Shown here: in pieces, positions 62,914 to 64,000 of the stretch
Position numbering within the stretch: position 1 is the first letter of the stretch
How the letters are laid out: the number at the start of each line of letters is the position of its first letter
Origin: Streptomyces roseirectus
GTDB taxonomy: Bacteria; Actinomycetota; Actinomycetes; Streptomycetales; Streptomycetaceae
NCBI RefSeq assembly: GCF_014489635.1
Contig: NZ_CP060828.1
Location: forward strand, 9,883,448-9,947,447
DNA length: 64,000 nt
Reading direction: 5' to 3'
Position numbers and translations under genes: made by a program
Notes under the pieces: model-generated
Databases searched by the model: none
The model's input: the letters and a program-made list of their open reading frames with translations, nothing else
What the model was told of the DNA's origin: nothing

Positions 62914-63843
62914 GTGACTCTGGACCTCAACCTGCTGCCGCCGCTGGACGCGCTCCTCCAGGAGCGCAGTGTGACGCGGGCCGCTCAACGGCTCGGTCTG
63001 AGCCAGCCCTCGCTGAGCGCAGCCCTGGCCCGGCTGCGCCGGCACTACGGCGACGAACTCCTCGTCAGAGCGGGCAACAGCTACGAACTGACCCCTCTGG
63101 CAGAACGACTGGTGGAACACACCGAGCAGGCCCTGAACTGGGCGGACCGGGTCCTCCAGACGCGCCCCGACTTCGATCCCGCGCAGGCCCGGCACGAGTT
63201 CACCGTGATCATGGCCGACTGCCAACTGCCCACGTTCGGGCGGGCCTTGGCCGACCTGGTCCGCACCGCCGCGCCGAACGTGCGGCTGCGCTTCCAGCAC
63301 AGCACCGAACGGGTCGTGCAGCAGGCGCTGGACAACCTGCGCACGGTGGACGCCCTCGTCCTGCCCCAGGGCATCCTGTCGAACATCCCCACCTTCGACC
63401 TGTACAAGGACCGTTGGGTGTGCGTGATGTCCGCCGACCGCGCCCCGGCCGTCCTCGGGCGGGAGGAACTGGCCGAACGCCCTTGGGTGCTGCCCTACCG
63501 CCACCCGTCGCCGGTCTTCTCCCCCCTGAACCGCCTGCACGCCGAGGGCATCGAACCGCACGCGGAGATCGTCACGGAGAACTTCCTGGCCATTCCCCAC
63601 CTGGTCGCGGGGACCGACCGGATCGGCCTGATGCCCGAACGGGTCGCGATCCCAACCCTCTCCGGACAACCGATCACCGTCGTCCAACCCGCCTTCGAGA
63701 TCGGCCACTTGGTGGAGTCCCTGTGGTGGCATCCCCTCCATGAGCGGGAACCGGCCCACATATGGCTGCGCCGTATCGCCGCTCAGGCCGGCCAGACAGT
63801 CGAGAGCGGCCCTATGGGGTTTGAATTTGTAATATCACCCTAG
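62914..63843 (+). CDS. LysR-family transcriptional regulator
   Basis: The 309-aa protein has the LysR HTH (LLPPLDALLQERSVTRAAQR, then SQPSLSAALARLRRHYGDEL) and an effector domain. GTG 62914 follows GAGGTGGG; GTG 62905 is an alternative. It is divergent from the monooxygenase operon and probably activates it in response to its substrate. Confidence 0.9.
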   Translation: MTLDLNLLPPLDALLQERSVTRAAQRLGLSQPSLSAALARLRRHYGDELLVRAGNSYELTPLAERLVEHTEQALNWADRVLQTRPDFDPAQARHEFTVIMADCQLPTFGRALADLVRTAAPNVRLRFQHSTERVVQQALDNLRTVDALVLPQGILSNIPTFDLYKDRWVCVMSADRAPAVLGREELAERPWVLPYRHPSPVFSPLNRLHAEGIEPHAEIVTENFLAIPHLVAGTDRIGLMPERVAIPTLSGQPITVVQPAFEIGHLVESLWWHPLHEREPAHIWLRRIAAQAGQTVESGPMGFEFVISP

Positions 63844-63848
63844 ACGTC

Positions 63849-64000
63849 ATGGTCGGCTTCGACGGCACCCAGCTCGCCCTGTCCCGCTCCTTCCGTTTCG
63901 GCCCCCGCCTCGCCGAGGAAGCCAACCGCTGGCTGCACCTGGCCGACGCCCCCATCCGTCTCACCGGCGCCGACACCGTGCCCACCGAACTCGTCTACGT
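63849..64000 (+). pseudogene. Fragment of a UvrD-type DNA helicase, open at the window edge
   Basis: The frame MVGFDGTQLALSRSFRFGPR then LAEEANRWLHLADAPIRLTG resembles the middle of superfamily-1 UvrD-type helicases (the SFRFG segment following motif III). The N-terminal ATPase is missing, since the LysR gene ends 6 bases before. It continues past the window. Confidence 0.6.

Noticed and set aside
1..64000. CRISPR arrays, tRNA and rRNA genes
   Set aside because: No regularly spaced repeats or RNA gene signatures were seen by eye; a tRNAscan or CRISPR search would be needed to exclude them fully.

Overview
The window is high-GC DNA with strong G/C bias at third codon positions, dense genes and GTG starts. 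Two SsgA-like sporulation proteins, LAL/LuxR regulators, a TioE-type MerR regulator, an XRE-NB-ARC-TPR regulator, a MmyB-like relic and a perfect parS site all point to a Streptomyces (or close actinomycete) chromosome. No tRNA, rRNA or CRISPR array was seen.

Region 1 (about 1-17.5 kb) looks like ordinary, compact chromosome: a HEAT-repeat protein (cut at the window edge), a parS site, a secreted PIG-L deacetylase with a CBM9-like tail, a zinc metalloprotease, an M20 peptidase, a divergent MerR/quinone-reductase pair, a divergent TioE-type regulator/erythromycin-esterase pair, a VOC protein, an alpha/beta hydrolase, and the translationally coupled methylmalonyl-CoA mutase operon mutA-mutB-meaB.

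Region 2 (about 17.5-46 kb) is an accessory region full of regulators, secreted hydrolases and decayed genes. Intact genes include two SsgA-like proteins, a LAL regulator, several alpha/beta or epoxide hydrolases, a tannase, an Ohr/OsmC protein, a CGNR zinc-finger regulator, an XRE-NB-ARC-TPR regulator, a cupin, an I36-type inhibitor and a solute-binding protein/MarR pair. Relics include LAL and MmyB regulators, ABC-F, cytochrome P450, IS3, histidine kinase and helicase-associated genes. A repeated inverted motif, GTCACC-N9-GGTGAC, lies before the CGNR gene and before five enzyme genes (two alpha/beta hydrolases, Ohr/OsmC, tannase, epoxide hydrolase), which suggests an undescribed local regulon.

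Region 3 (about 46-59.7 kb) is a catabolic island of acyl-CoA ligases, alpha/beta hydrolases, SDRs, an Old Yellow Enzyme-type reductase and an amidase. A second motif, TTATnTTACG-NN-CGTAAnATAA, sits at five promoters, including that of the local TetR gene. The island holds a decayed duplicate (frameshifted ligase, intact hydrolase, truncated SDR beside an IS630 element) next to the apparently intact set, which could form a five-gene operon.

Region 4 (about 59.7-64 kb) has a LysR gene divergent from a flavin monooxygenase - alpha/beta hydrolase - flavodoxin-like reductase operon, and ends in a UvrD-type helicase fragment cut by the window. The reductase gene ends in a scar shared with a truncated ABC permease.
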